Part shown: positions 1 to 12,141 of the stretch, piece by piece
Layout: every line of letters starts with the position of its first letter
How positions within the stretch are numbered: position 1 is the stretch's first letter
Assembly (NCBI GenBank): GCA_019054805.1
Contig: JAHQIY010000001.1
Span: 11,174,501-11,238,500 of the forward strand
Direction of reading: 5' to 3'
Length of the DNA stretch: 64,000 nucleotides
Origin: Brachionus manjavacas
Lineage: Eukaryota; Rotifera; Eurotatoria; Ploima; Brachionidae
Program-made: the position numbers and the translations under genes
The notes under the pieces: generated by a model
Told to the model about the DNA's origin: nothing
The model's database searches: none
Seen by the model: the letters and a program-made list of their open reading frames with translations, nothing else

Positions 1-2279
1 AAAAAATAGCAAAGTTTATATTAAGTGACCTTTTTGAATTATTTTAAAAGCAAGTTCAATACAGTTCGATCAAAAAGCGATTAATTCGCAAATATGTTAA
101 AATTTAACTTTTTTTTTTGTTTAGTTACAAATATTCTTTTTGTTATCCCGGTAAAAAAACAATTTGGCCAAAAACAAAACCTAGTTTACTTCCAAATAAT
201 GTTAAATTAGCATATTTTAGAGAGACTTCATTTCAAATTTTAGCTTGTACAGTATTGTTAATAGTTTCAGAATCACTACATTACTTTTGTCTTTTCAAAT
301 GTTAGTTTTGAATTATTAGTGTTTAAATTTTTGAAAATTTTTTTTTTTAATTTTGAAAAATAAATTATTAAAATATAAATTTATTGCTCTTAGAAAGAAT
401 TTTATAAACCTTGAAAATCACATTCATATTCATAAATAAATAGAGTATAATTTTACCAAGTAATTATTCAAGTGTAAAATGTTATCGAATTGATTTTAAA
501 ATTTTCGTTTTTTAAGCTATCAAAATTCAATTCAAAGAGTTTTTATTTATTAATTTTTAAAAGATTAATTTAGAATAAATTATATTTTAATTGAAAATTG
601 AAAACAAGTTTAAATTACAAATATGCTTAATTTTTTAACCAACTTTATTACATTCGGCAAGATTTTTATTTCATTAATAAATTTAAAGGGTATTTTTGAG
701 TAAAAATTTTATCTTTTTTAAATGTTTAAATTTTTAATTAAAAAAATTATTAATAAATAAATAATAATTTAAAAAAAAAAAAAATTTTACTCAAAAGAAT
801 ACCAAATAAATTTAAGGTAAAAAATGTATTAATGAAATAAAAATCATGCCATTAAAATCAAAATTAAAATTAAAATCAAACAACCATAACTAATGCTTTA
901 AAAATGGATAGTATTTGTTAATTTAGTAAGTAATAAAAAAAAACTTGCCTTGGGAAGCTCTTTTTCAGGGCAAATTTCGCATTGTGTTTAATTACTGTTT
1001 TTTTCCAAAAGGCAAAATTTTCGTTAAAATCTTTTTAAGTAACGTACTTTTAACTTAATTTCTAAAGATAATATTTTTTTATCATTAATTTGAATCTTTT
1101 AATCCAGTCTATAAATATAAAATTTAATTTGATAAAAAAATATTTATTGTTGTCTATGATTTAAAAAAAATAATTATCAATTTTATTGATTTTTTAATAA
1201 TTAAAAAAATTTTTGAAAATCTTGTAATTTATTTGGAATTATCAGGCAGCTATGATCAGAGTGACCGTGATCTTTTCTCGGCTCAGCAGTACATTCAGTT
1301 TGAACCTGAATTGATATTTTTACATGAAAAAGGACATTATTTAAAGTCATTATAGATGAAAATAAAAGTTAAACTGATTAGGGTTATTGAAATTGGAAAA
1401 GATTACCAAATGGAGTAATTACAAAGTAAAAAAATAAAAAATTAGATGATTTTTCGTACAGAAAAAATAAAACTTTAAATAATCTTTTTATATTTTCTTA
1501 TTTCGGCATCCATATTGAAACCCTTGAATTTCGCTCCACTGGATAATTACTTTTGGTTGCTTGTTTTTATTATCAATAGATTTATCAAATGCTTTGTTAT
1601 TTTATTGATCATTTTTCATAGAAAATTTTTTTAAAAAATATAATATATTGTTTTTTTGTAAAATATTTTAAAATTTAAATTATCGTAAAATTTTTCATTT
1701 TAAAATAAATCTTTTATACCTTAATAACAAAAATAAACCTTTAAAATAAATCTCGAAGCTAAGCTTCATACTAGCGAAATTGTTAATTTTGCTACAAAAG
1801 ATTGAATTTTTTTAAAAATTTTAAAAAAATGATTTTAAAGAGATTTGAAAAAAATGTTTGATCGCATCATCTTAATGTGCTAATGTCAAAATTCAATTTA
1901 AGACAAATGAGTTAACGTGAAGAATTACAAACTTTGTATGAGAAAGTTATAATCAAGAGAAATTGCAAACTGATCACATTTAGTAATTGCTTCCTATAAT
2001 TTCCTTTTATTTTCCTGAAGAGTTCAAAATTTGAAAAAGATGCACTTATCATTACTTAAATTTCCTTTATTTTATTTTTAATTTAATTTTTTTTTGTATT
2101 TTTATATCTTCGATTTTTATTTTTTTATTCCGAAAGAGCTTAAGCTTCTTATAGATAAAAATCAAATCTGAAAAATAAAAGTAGATTTTTTCTTTTTTTT
2201 GGCGTGATTATTGAAGAATTATCACGCAAAAGGATTCACCAAAAGTAAGCTTTTATTTTGAAAAATGTCAGAATTTAAA
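1..2279. other. AT-rich intergenic, no gene seen
   Basis: No coding region is recognisable. The stretch holds a foldback repeat at 656-850, a short AAAATT/AAAATC tandem near 860-890 and a small island of higher GC at about 1245-1315. That island has a weak GATCA/TGATC stem but no snRNA or tRNA signature that I can recognise. Confidence 0.6.
656..850. repeat. Foldback (inverted-repeat) element
   Basis: The left arm (656 to about 711) starts GGCAAGATTTTTATTTC. It is matched in reverse complement by the right arm (about 783-850), which starts GGCATGATTTTTATTTC read from the other strand. The arms share several blocks with a gap of about 15 bases, and the centre is poly-A/T. No flanking target duplication is visible. 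It is probably an old MITE-like element. Confidence 0.5.
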
Positions 2280-3390
2280 ATAGTAGAAGTAGTAGTATGT
2301 TGAACCGGTAATTGGTTCCATATGTTTACAACTCTATTAGTGAAAAAATGGAAACGCGAGGAACAGTTTTTTATCTGTTCACGACGTGGAGTCTTTGAAT
2401 GCCTTCTTAAGTCGTATACTTGACCGCTTTGACCATTGGTTAATCCTTTTTTAAACTCAATAACTGAATTTTATTAATTTTTTTGAACGACTGGATCAGA
2501 TCTCCTCTCAATCTTCTCGTTGCTAGGTCCGTCAGGCCGAAATTAGGTAAGCGTGTTGAGTAAGTCAGGTGCTTTAAATTTGGAACTAACATAGTAGCTC
2601 TACGTTGAATATTTTCTATCATATCGATATCTTTTTTTAAGGTAAGGGCACCAAGAGGTTATTGCAAATTCTAAGTGAGGTCTGACCATTGAAGTGTACA
2701 GTAGTTTAATGTTGTTAACATTGGGATATCTAAGCGATTTTTTCAACATACACAGAATCCTATTAGCTCTAGCTGTGACATAGTTTACTTGTGTGTCCCA
2801 TTTTAGCTCATTTTTGATATTTATTCCGAGATATCTTTCGCATTCTGATTTATTAAGTGGAAATGATTCAATTTTGTAATCATGTTTTGAGTTGTGATGA
2901 CCAAAATGGACAACTTTACATTTCTCGACATTAAGCTGAGCAGACCAGTCTCGTGACCACTTACATATATTATCAATGTCGAGTTGTAACTTATAATTAG
3001 AAGAAGAATCTACTATGGTGGTTATAATCTTGTTGTCATCAGCGTACGCTTTCGAGCTATTATGGATACTCTCAAATAAATCATTTATGTATATAATGAA
3101 TAAAATGGGACCAAGGACATAACTTTGAGGAACTCCACTTGTGACTTCAGCCCATTGACTTAGCTTCGCCAAGCACGACTTGTTGTGATCGTCCAGTTAG
3201 AAATGAACTTATCCAGTTTATGAAACGCTCGCTAAAACCATAAAATTTAAGTTTAAAGACTAGCTTTGTATGTGAAACCTTGTCAAAAGCTTTTGCAAAA
3301 TCTGTCTACATCACATCCACGGGGTAGCCATTTGTAATCAGGTCCAAAGTCTCAAGTAAATTTGTACTGCAGGATCTAAATTAGCTTACT
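2280..3390 (-). mobile_element. 5'-truncated CR1/Jockey-type LINE, RT fragment
   Basis: Read on the minus strand, conceptual translation gives the middle and end of a non-LTR reverse transcriptase: CSTNLLETLD, then DFAKAFDKV, GVPQ...LGPILFIIYINDL, the catalytic YADD box (about 3040-3050), KCKVVHFG, VRPHLEFA, QRRAT and the C-terminal RVVNIWNQLP close to 2300. The frame is broken: one shift lies near 3165 just before GVPQ, another near 2620, and there is an in-frame stop near 3305. There is no endonuclease domain, so the copy is 5' truncated and dead. The 3' end finishes in a CTACTACTTCTACTA tract, much like the copy at 4830-5640. Clade assignment is from motif style only. Confidence 0.85.
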
Positions 3391-4829
3391 TTTTCCTAAA
3401 TTTATAGATGACTATAAAATTTAAAAATTTACTAAATAAATTTTAAATTATCAATTAAATTAATTTATTTAACAAGCAACAAAAAAATCAATTCTGACAA
3501 TTGAACTTGACAAATTTGAATTTTTTTTAATTCTCAAATCTTTCTAAATTATTGAATTAAAATAAAAAATCTGCTCTTTTCTTTTCAAGATGATAACATA
3601 AATTAATTTGAAACAAATATCGATTCTGATCAAAAAAATGGCTAAAAAAGGAAATCTAATATCAAACATTTAAGAAAATTCAAATATTGTCAAATTCAAG
3701 CAAGTTAACTTTAAAAAAAACGAGAAAGACCATCAAAGGAATGTAAAATTGTTGAATTTTTAGAAAACTATTTTTATCGATTTTTTTTTCTATTTTTGCC
3801 GAGTAAAAAGGATACCCTACATTAAAAAAAGAATTTACAAATTTTTTGAAACTTTAAAATGGAGTATGAAAATCATTATTTACAGTTTAACCAAGTCACA
3901 AATCGTCAAAAATTTCACTTGGTATTATAAAAATGGAAGTTTAATATTTTCTTTAATTTCTAATTTTGAATTTTTTTCATAAGAATCGATCAAAGACTTT
4001 TTCAAACTTTTTTGATCAATTTAAAAATAAAAACATTTTGATGATTTAAAAAATCGTATCATTGACAAATTAAAAATTGCTCTTTTAATATTATTAACAA
4101 AAGTAAAAATTTGACTGAAATTTGCCAATTAATTGAAGAAATTTCAAAGTTGCAAAAGAATAAAGCCATAATGGCGATGAGGTGTTCAGGGGATTTTGAA
4201 TTATCTAAGTATTATTAATATCAAATTTAGAACGTTACCAAATACCTGGTACTATCTCTCGAGGTAAAAAGAATTTCAAATTTTTTTAATTTTAGTTTGC
4301 ACGAAGTGAATCATGACGCCAAAACATAACTAAGGTTTATAAACCAAAATAAAAAAAACAATAAAAAAATTGAAATTTAACTCAATAAACCAATTCTATG
4401 TTTACATAATTTTTTACTTTTTTACAGTTAAATAATGACATTAAATTTTTTTGTTTAATTCTAATTTAAAAATTCTCAAAAATTAATTGAGCCAGAGCAA
4501 AAACTAAGCAAGAATTCAGATTCTACGTATTCGATTCACCCTTTTCGGAAAATTTTGTTAAATGTTCTAGAGGGGTGGGTTGAGCTAAAAAATATTGGAT
4601 TATTTTTTGACTTTTTCATGAAAAATAAAATGATTAGGATAAAAGTTATGGGGGCATATCTAAGTATCTTTTTTCAGGTATCCAGTAAAAATGAATTTTG
4701 TGATAAAATTTAATTTTTTTTATTTCAAAAATTTAAACCTTCGTTAAATATTAAGATTTGTATCTTTATTTAGTTAAGTTAATAACAAAATAGGATCTAA
4801 TTATAGATAATATCTGATCAACACAGAAT
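3391..4829. other. AT-rich intergenic, no gene seen
   Basis: Nothing coding is recognised. Long A and T runs and short degenerate repeats only. Confidence 0.6.
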
Positions 4830-5640
4830 ATAAAATACAAATATTCTCTTCAACACATCAAAATGTGTGGTTATGCATTACGGTCATAAAAACAAAGAAT
4901 TCACTTATTCTATTAATGGTAAACAGTTATCAACGTCTGAAACCGAAAGAGATCTTGGAGTTATCTTCAATACAAATCTCAAATGGAAAAACCAAGTGAT
5001 AGAGGCTACAAACAAAGCAAATCAAATGTTGGGTCGCATCAGGAAATCATTCGCTCGTTTTGATTGTAAGTTATTTAGATCATTGTATTTAACTTTTGTT
5101 CGTCCTCTTTTGGAATTTGCTGTGCCAGTATGGTCTCCATTTCTTAAGTCGGATTGTGAGAATCTTGAGAGGATTCAACGCAGAGCTACGAAATTTGTTT
5201 CTTCAATTAGAAACAAAACGTATGAAAGCATATTGAAGGCTTTAAACATTCCAAATCTGGTGGAAAGAAGAAAAAGAGGTGATCTAATTCAATTATACAA
5301 GTTCATGCATGGAATAGAATTGGTTAAAAAAAGCAACAATTTTAATGTCACCAAAATCCAAGGAAGAGGTCACTGCTTCAAATATCACAAAGAAATTTCG
5401 AGGCTCCAACATAGAGATAACTTTTTTTTCAACAGAACCGCTAACATATGGAACTCACTGCCAAATCAAATAGTTGAAGCCCCTAATGTTAACAGCTTTA
5501 AAGCAGGCATTGATTGCTGGATGAGCAGCAATCAATCACATCAGCTGTCATAGTGTGCCTTATCAGCACACTCGCTGGTTAGCCAGCTACAGTCAAAACT
5601 ACTACTACTATTGCTACTACAAAACCCAAAAGGGCTTTAA
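4830..5640 (+). mobile_element. LINE 3' fragment: RT thumb/C-terminus plus 3' UTR
   Basis: An uninterrupted frame of about 240 codons (about 4834-5553) encodes the last third of a CR1/Jockey-type reverse transcriptase. It runs from FNTSKCVVMHYG through ERDLGVIF, VRPLLEFAVPVWSP, ERIQRRATKFV and RKRGDLIQLYK to NRTANIWNSLPNQIV, with a normal stop at 5551-5553. The catalytic palm (YADD) is missing, so the copy is 5' truncated. After the stop, a short 3' UTR carries an ACTACTACTACTATTGCTAC tract. The frame has no stops, so this is the youngest-looking LINE remnant here. No target duplication was found, as expected for CR1-like elements. Confidence 0.85.
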
Positions 5641-6373
5641 AAGGTAATTTAAAACTTGAAAAATTTTTCGATCAAATTTGATGTTTAATTTTAAATGAAA
5701 AAATATATTTGCGAACAATATATAAAATGAAAACCATTGCTGGCCTGATAAATTGATCCATAATTAGCCAAATAGTATGCATACTTGAATTGTAATTTTG
5801 ATTTTGATTTTTTGTTTTTTTTGGTGGCATAAATTCACTGTAAGAAGAAAATTTAAATTAAGAATTAAGATTGAAATAGTCAATTTTTCAATATAACAAA
5901 ACCAGTTTTTATCATCAATAAACTGAAAAAAAAACGACCATTTTTCATACAAATTTAATTTTTTCTAAATTTCAAAAGTTAATTAACTTTAAAGCTATAA
6001 AGTTAAGCTCAATCAAAAATTAAAAAAAATTCAAATTGGTACAAAGCATGCACATTAAATTAAAATCGCGCTCTTAAAAGAAGCTAATCAATTTAGCTCT
6101 CTCCATTCATTTATTGGAGAAAAAAAGTGGGAAAAAATGACTAATTTCCATTTATTAGTACAACATTCAATTCTAACTAAAGTTAATTTTGAATTCGGCT
6201 TTTAAAATGACATATACCAGCATGTATAACGTTAAGTTAAATTTTTTAAAATAAAATTCAAATTTTGTCAAATTAATCGCTATTATTTTCGCATTTAAAT
6301 TGATCAAAAATTCATTTGGCAATTACACTCTTTAGATACTCTATCCTGACTGCTAGGCAATTCAATCGGAAAA
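5641..6373. other. Upstream region of CDK1
   Basis: About 730 AT-rich bases between the LINE end and the CDK1 start. No gene is recognised. The CDK1 promoter and 5' UTR must lie here, but no core promoter motif stands out. Confidence 0.5.
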
Positions 6374-7345
6374 ATGATGGACCCAAAAATCAAATCAAAC
6401 AACATGTCAGGCAGTGGTCACCAAAGCTATTCATTATCTGATTATGTAAAAATAGAAAAAATAGGCGAAGGTACATATGGTGTTGTGTACAAAGGAAAAA
6501 ACAAAATAACAAATCAACTAGTTGCTTTGAAAAAAATCCGCTTGGAAAACGACGAAGAAGGCGTTCCGAGCACTGCCATCCGCGAAATTTCCCTCCTTCG
6601 CGAGCTCCAGCATCCAAACATTGTTTCATTGATGGATGTTCTTATGCAAGAGAACAAACTCTATCTGGTTTTTGAATTTTTATCTATGGATCTAAAAAAA
6701 TACATGGAAACTTTGCCACCTGGAAAACTGCTCGACCCGCAATTAGTCAAAAGCTATTTGCATCAAATTACGCAGGGTATTCTTTTCTGTCACCAAAGAC
6801 GCACTATGCATCGTGACTTGAAGCCTCAAAATTTGCTCATTGACAAAAATGGAGTCATCAAATTGGCTGATTTTGGATTAGCAAGAGCTTTCGGAATTCC
6901 AATCAGAGTCTATACCCATGAGGTGGTGACTCTGTGGTACAGAGCCCCTGAAGTTCTACTAGGCGCCCCAAGATATTCTTGTGCAATTGATATTTGGAGT
7001 ATTGGATGCATATTTTCCGAAATGGCCACACGCCGACCTCTTTTTCATGGTGATTCGGAAATAGATCAGTTATTTAAAATATTCAGAATATTGGCTACCC
7101 CAAATGAAGAGACTTGGCCTGGGGTTTCGGAACTGCCCGATTTTAAATCTTCTTTTCCAATGTGGCGCGGAAACAATTTAAAAGACTCTGTCAAAGTGCT
7201 AGATTCTCTTGGACTGGACTTGCTGCAGAAAATGCTTGTCTACATGCCTTCGCAAAGAATTAATGCCAAAGGTATCTTAAGGCACGCGTACTTTGATGAT
7301 TTGGACAAAAGAAGCTTACCAGCTCCAGTAGTTGAGGAATTATGA
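6374..7345 (+). CDS. CDK1: Cyclin-dependent kinase 1 (intronless)
   Basis: Serine/threonine kinase that, bound to cyclin A or B, drives entry into mitosis. The 323-aa protein has the full kinase fold: glycine loop GEGTYGVVY (about 31-39) with the inhibitory Thr34/Tyr35 pair, catalytic Lys53, the exact PSTAIRE helix (65-71), catalytic HRD (Asp148), DFG (Asp166) and the activation-loop Thr181 in [11 protein letters not shown]. Many blocks match animal CDK1, for example LSMDLKKY and [21 protein letters not shown], rather than CDK2 or CDK5. The frame begins 20 residues before the usual CDK1 start. An internal ATG at codon 11 is an alternative start, so the N-terminal tail (rich in S, N and G) is the least certain part. 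There are no introns, unlike several neighbours; retrocopy origin is possible, but the reading frame and key residues are intact. Confidence 0.95.
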   Translation: MMDPKIKSNNMSGSGHQSYSLSDYVKIEKIGEGTYGVVYKGKNKITNQLVALKKIRLENDEEGVPSTAIREISLLRELQHPNIVSLMDVLMQENKLYLVFEFLSMDLKKYMETLPPGKLLDPQLVKSYLHQITQGILFCHQRRTMHRDLKPQNLLIDKNGVIKLADFGLARAFGIPIRVYTHEVVTLWYRAPEVLLGAPRYSCAIDIWSIGCIFSEMATRRPLFHGDSEIDQLFKIFRILATPNEETWPGVSELPDFKSSFPMWRGNNLKDSVKVLDSLGLDLLQKMLVYMPSQRINAKGILRHAYFDDLDKRSLPAPVVEEL

Positions 7346-7580
7346 TATCTATAGCAGTTAGTCTCTAAAAATATGTAAATTTTTAACAATTTATTTTGTA
7401 TCTAGACTTAATTTTTATATTGACTATTTTCTATGTATTTTGATTTAATTAACATGACTTTATCTAATTCGGTAATTTTGAGTCGCTTAAAGTCAATCGT
7501 TATAAATTGATATTTTATTCTTCAGGCTGTCTTAAATGACTTTTAACGTTAAACTTAAAATCAAATTGATTTAATTATGC

Positions 7581-7586
7581 AATAAA
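7581..7586 (+). promoter_or_regulatory. Polyadenylation signal, CDK1
   Basis: An AATAAA hexamer lies about 235 bases past the CDK1 stop in the sense direction and is followed by T-rich sequence. Inferred from position only. Confidence 0.4.
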
Positions 7587-7874
7587 TCATTTTTTATTTT
7601 CTATTGTTTTTCTCTTTAAATTTTGATTTTAGAAAAAATACCTGTTATTAGCACAAGATCTAAATTAACCAAATTTCTTAAGAAATTAACTTATACTATT
7701 TAGAAATCAAATTCAGATTTTTTTTATCAAATTTAAAATAAATTCTAAAATGGAAATGACAAATAGGTAGCTTCATTTTGCTGATCTATTTTTTTAGAAC
7801 AATAATAAAAATTTTTGTACAATATTTCAAAAATATATTTTCAAACTATAATAATTAATAATATTTGAGCATTT

Positions 7875-8012
7875 TTTTTATCATATTATAATTTGTCCCT
7901 TTTCTATCCAGGCTGATAAAAATAGAGGCGCTCATCTCCTTTTCCGGTTCCTTTTTGAGCAACGGCTCCGATCTGACACAGAGGTTGCTGCATCGAGTTG
8001 ATCATCTACCGC
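7875..8012 (-). mobile_element. SINE-like repeat, truncated copy
   Basis: The reverse complement of this segment matches about 130 bases of the insert at 28199-28437, including the block GATGATCAACTCGATGCAG (one base different), TCTGTGTCAGATCGGAGCC, GAGATGAGCGCC and GGATAGAA-AGGGACAA followed by an AT-rich tail. The matching block starts at GCGG, so this copy is shorter at its 5' end. It is clearly more GC-rich than its surroundings. No coding potential. Confidence 0.7.
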
Positions 8013-8420
8013 TAATAACTTAAATTATTAAATCTTTAATTAAATTGAAGTTTATTTATTTATATATTTAATAAATATTCTTCTAATTTAATGTATGCTT
8101 TAAATCTTATAATAAGATCTTACGAAATTTAATATAAATGCAGAACAAAAAGGATATCATTTAAAATCAAATAGCCTAAGCTACAATTTAATACACAAAA
8201 TTTGTTAGTTGTACAGGGTCAGTTTTTTGGGTTCCTCATTTTCTTACATTTTTAGTTTAGACGTTGATTATTATTTGAATTTTTTTTCCAAGAAAATTCG
8301 GTTGGCACTTATCTTTACTTCTACAATCATTTCTGCAATTAACAATGCTTTCAAACATTTTAAGTCACATTTGCTACACACGCTTATCATATACCTATTA
8401 TTAAAAAAAAAGCATGCAAA
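8013..8420. other. Intergenic, no gene seen
   Basis: AT-rich, between the SINE-like copy and the half MITE. Nothing recognised. Confidence 0.5.
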
Positions 8421-8526
8421 GGTAATTTGAAGTTCATGATCAATTTTTAGTGCTCACAATGATCAAATAAAGTTTAATTATGAAAAAATTGTTATTTCTT
8501 AATAGAATTAATGCAGAGATTTAGTA
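8421..8526 (+). mobile_element. Half copy of palindromic MITE family
   Basis: About 106 bases match the left arm of the elements at 49743-50119 and 53713-54053. The match begins GGTAATTTGAAG, then TTCATGATCAATTTTTAGTG, AATGATCAAAT, GTTTAATTATGAAA and TTGTTATTTCTTAATAGAA, ending near ATGCAGAG. The right arm is missing, so this is a decayed or truncated copy without visible target duplication. Confidence 0.65.
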
Positions 8527-9996
8527 ATTAACAAAATCGCTTGATTTTTTAAATTTCTATTTTGATTTGAGCTGTCATAGAATGGGTTAGGGTTATGACT
8601 TTAAAACAATTTTTTTTGGCCAAATTCTTTATTCTCTTAGATCAAAATTAAAAAAAATTCTGGGTTGAAATGACAATCCTTTCAGGCATTGTGAAATTTC
8701 ATACAAACCTTCTCAAAATTACAAAAAAAATTTCTTTTTCATTAATTTAAATTGACAAAATTGAGCTTTTTAAAATTTGATGATGAAACAATATAAAACA
8801 AAATATGTTTCACTAAATTCAACGAAAAATGATTAATTTCTATTAACAGGAAAATATTAATGATAAAACAATATTTTGGAATTTATTTATTTATTGTCTC
8901 TGTGATATATTCAAATCAGAATTTTTTTTTGCATTTTGTAAATTTATTTTATTTAAATATTAAATTACTGTCATCGTTAGAATTGTAAAAATCTTATTTT
9001 TCATTTCTAAGTTAACATCAATTTGATTAAATTAAGAATCATTAAGAATCAATTTATTGGGAAACTTTTATTAAATTTTTTTCTAAAGTTGAACTGTTAA
9101 ATGAAACATCGTTTGTTTCACCTTCATAAAATTACAAAAAAATCTGTTGTTCAAAAGCCATATTTTTATTAAGAATTTAAATATTGTTTTAGAATTGTTG
9201 TATGAAAATTCACAATGCCATCCGTTCATTTGTTTTTCTAACAAAACCGAGATTATCCAAATCATTCAATTTTTTTAATTGTGAAAAAGTCAAAAAATGG
9301 TTTAGATTTTTGTTTTTTTTCTACGACAAGCGCAATCCATCAAAAATATGTTTAATTTGGGACTCATATAAAATGAACCAAATGAACAAGTATTATTATA
9401 AAATGAACCTTTTGACATTTAAAAAATACTAATAACATAGGTCTAAACCACATATAAAGACTATATTTGATCGATTTAATCAAAAAAATTCATGCAACAA
9501 TCATATTTCAAATAAGATTGTTAATAAATAGAATTTATTAACTTTATTAGAGTAATTTTTATAATTTTAAAAAATAATCATAATAATGTTTCATACCAAA
9601 AAATCATTTTAAAATTTTTTTTTTCTTTAAATTAACATTATATTTTGCTGATACAATTAGATTTAATCGACTAAAATAGCACCAAAAATTAGTTTTGTAT
9701 TTTCTTATTGAATGCCAATTAGCTAAGTAAATAAGCGTGTGATTTTAAAAATTTTTGAACTATCAGTAAATTGGCTCTGCAGTATTTCAATGTATTTTTG
9801 TATCCAACCGCATCGACTTTTTCAAGGAAGTGTGAAAAAAAATAACACTAAATAAAATTTCTGATTATAATTTATTATAGGGAATTTTATTTTAAGTCAA
9901 TCATAAAAGTTAAAGTCTAATTTACATAATATATAAGTATTTGCAAAATACCAGTACTTCAACGTTGAGGAATTTCAATTCCATTTCACCACAACC
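8527..9996. other. AT-rich intergenic, no gene seen
   Basis: Only short chance reading frames on either strand. No motif or domain recognised. Confidence 0.5.
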
Positions 9997-10145
9997 ATAT
10001 TTGATAAAGTAAAATTGTAAAAAATATAAAATTTTCTTTTTTTTTTAATGGGGACTGAAAAGAAGGTCGAAACGACCGTTCGGAGCAATCCTGAGTTAAA
10101 CCCAAAAATATATTTTTTAATAAATAAAAAAATATTTGATAAAGT
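9997..10145 (+). mobile_element. Short retroposed insertion with 14-bp target duplication
   Basis: Two perfect copies of ATATTTGATAAAGT (9997-10010 and 10132-10145) flank 121 bases. The insert carries a relatively GC-rich core (GGGGACTGAAAAGAAGGTCG, then AAACGACCGTTCGG) with a small GGTCG-AAA-CGACC hairpin at 10065-10077, and ends in an A-rich tail. A long target duplication plus an A-rich 3' end is the signature of target-primed retroposition. The source is unknown; the GGTCGAAACGACC hairpin is reminiscent of sequences trailing Penelope-like elements, but that link is a guess. Confidence 0.6.
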
Positions 10146-11685
10146 TAAGATGATCACCCAAGTTAAGATTGATACCTAACTATTTCTTCTTTTTTCCCTG
10201 AATAATCAAACATTTAAAAATATGTCTCTGTAACTCTCTATTTCAATAAAGCTATTTTAATTTTCCTCTATTTTAATCTATTTTACTTTATTTTAATTAT
10301 ACTTTTACTTATTCTTTTTATTTTTTTTAATCTGAAGGAGCTATAGCTTGGTACAGAAAACAAAAAGATAATCACCAGTTGGTAGAGATTGGTAATTCCA
10401 AAGAACGACTGGTATTAACATTAAAAGCTATATTAAGTGAAGAATAACAATTAATATGATGAAAAAATAGAAGAATCAAAAGCTATTATATTAAACTCTG
10501 TACCAAATACACCTAAAGTAGCAGCATCATTTCTAACATAATAATTATGTTACAAACCAAAACCCAAAGATAAAGGTAAAGCTCTATTAATCACTGATTA
10601 ATAGATTAAATGCTGATTAATAGAGCTTTACCTTTTCGAGAAATCGGCACAAGTTTAAAACTCATTTTGACACTTATTTTTTTAATTATTTTATTTTTAA
10701 AATTTTCATTCAAATGCAAGTTCTTAGGTGTGAATAAAATGTTGAAACACCTTGATTCCTAGTAAATTATCTTTTTTACTGAAAATTTATATATATAATT
10801 TAATAAATTACTAAAACAATCAGTAAATTTTCATAAAAGTAAAATGAAATTAGATTTAGTTGGATTTCAGAAAATTGCTTCAAAAAATTAATTAATTTAG
10901 TTAAACAAATAAAAATTTTAAAATAAAAAATTAAAGACACGTATGTAAATTTAAAATAAAAAGTTTGTGTTTCAAAAATTAAAAACACGTTAATTTAAGA
11001 ATTATTTTTATCTCCGCAATCTCGACGAAAGATAAGAAGTTAGCTATATATTTTCAGTTTTTGGGTGTTAAGTATCCTTTATCTAAAAAGATCATATTTT
11101 TGTTCAAATGATTCAATTCCGAGCCAATTATCAATTATTTTTTTGAAAGTTATTAAGAAAATTTAAAGTTTGAAATTAGCCATAATTTTATTTGTTTTTT
11201 TAAGCATTATACAGATTAATTTTTTGATTTTTTTTACTATTTGCATTTCAGGTTCATTCTAATAATACTTGAACCAAAATATCATTTTGAAGATAGATTT
11301 CAGTTATCTCTTTAAGTCTGTTCTCTTTCCTTTATAGGATTTGGGTTTTTGAAGAGTATTCTAAATGAATTTCGCACAAATTTAAAAAGAATACCATTCA
11401 ATTAAAAGAAGCAAATTAAATTTATGTTTTAAGTTCGTGGTTGATTAGATTCAACCAAGAAAAAAAAATTGTAAAATTCTTTTATTAATCTTTTTTACTT
11501 GAATATGAAATAAAAAATAAAAATATTTTATAATTTTATTAATAAAATGTAAATCATGACAAACTTGACTAGTTTAAGATAAAATAAAAATTAGATTTTT
11601 ATTTTAAAAATTAGTTAAATTAAGCATGAAATACATTATTAACCTAAATAGACTAAAATAATTAAATATTAAAAGAGTTGGAAAT
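10146..11685. other. Intergenic with a hairpin and possible decayed coding sequence
   Basis: 10331-10447 reads for about 38 codons without a stop (EGAIAWYRKQKDNHQLVEIG...). A shifted frame from about 10465 reads EESKAIILNSVPNTPKVAAS. Both look more protein-like than the surrounding AT-rich DNA, but I do not recognise the family. A perfect hairpin follows at 10572-10635. The rest, to the NDP kinase 3' end, shows nothing. Confidence 0.4.
10572..10635. repeat. Perfect 22-bp inverted repeat (hairpin)
   Basis: AAAGGTAAAGCTCTATTAAT then CA at 10572-10593 is exactly reverse-complementary to 10614-10635, with a 20-base loop. It is not followed by a T-run typical of a Pol III terminator. It may be a miniature foldback element. 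Confidence 0.75.
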
Positions 11686-12141
11686 TTATTCGTAGACCCA
11701 ATTTTTTGAGTGGGATTCCCAGTTGACTAGTTCCTCTGGTTTGAACCACAAAGCAATTTCGCGTTCGGCACTTTCTACTGAATCAGAACCGTGGCAAATG
11801 TTGCGGCCAGTTTGGACACAGAAATCACCTCGAATGCTACCTGGTTTGCTGTCTTGTGGATTAGTTTCGCCCAACATGACACGACCGGCTTTGACGGCAT
11901 TCAAACCTGACCATACCATGGCAACTACTGGACCGCTAACCATGTATTGCATCAAGCTTGGGAAGAAAGGTCTGGCAGCCAAATCTTTGTAGTGTTCTCT
12001 CAGCAATTGTTCAGTTGGTTGGACCATTTTTAAAGCACACAAGTTATATCCTCGTTGCTCGAATCTTTTGATGATTTCTCCAACTAAATTTCGCTGGACA
12101 CCATCTGGTTTGATCATGATATAAGTTCTTTCTTGGGCCAT
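11686..12141 (-). CDS. NME: Nucleoside diphosphate kinase, group I (NM23-like)
   Basis: Cytosolic enzyme that transfers the gamma phosphate from ATP to other NDPs through a phosphohistidine, balancing NTP pools. The 151-aa protein is full length for group I NDP kinases. It starts [16 protein letters not shown], with Lys11 in the nucleotide site, has the Kpn-loop region around [11 protein letters not shown], and the active-site block [19 protein letters not shown], where His117 corresponds to human His118. It ends ...NWVYE like animal NM23. Both ends fit the family and no frameshift is present. The gene has no introns. On the minus strand an AATAAA overlaps the stop codon, and others lie about 150 bases downstream. 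Confidence 0.96.
   Translation of the reverse strand: MAQERTYIMIKPDGVQRNLVGEIIKRFEQRGYNLCALKMVQPTEQLLREHYKDLAARPFFPSLMQYMVSGPVVAMVWSGLNAVKAGRVMLGETNPQDSKPGSIRGDFCVQTGRNICHGSDSVESAEREIALWFKPEELVNWESHSKNWVYE

Noticed and set aside
1245-1315. GC-richer patch resembling a small RNA
   Set aside because: Compared mentally with U1-U6, U11/U12, 7SK and tRNA patterns; none fits, and no C/D or H/ACA box pair is complete.
6390-6629. 79-codon minus-strand frame
   Set aside because: It lies antisense within the CDK1 coding region and has no protein features of its own.
11723-11992. 89-codon plus-strand frame
   Set aside because: Shadow of the NDP kinase gene on the other strand.
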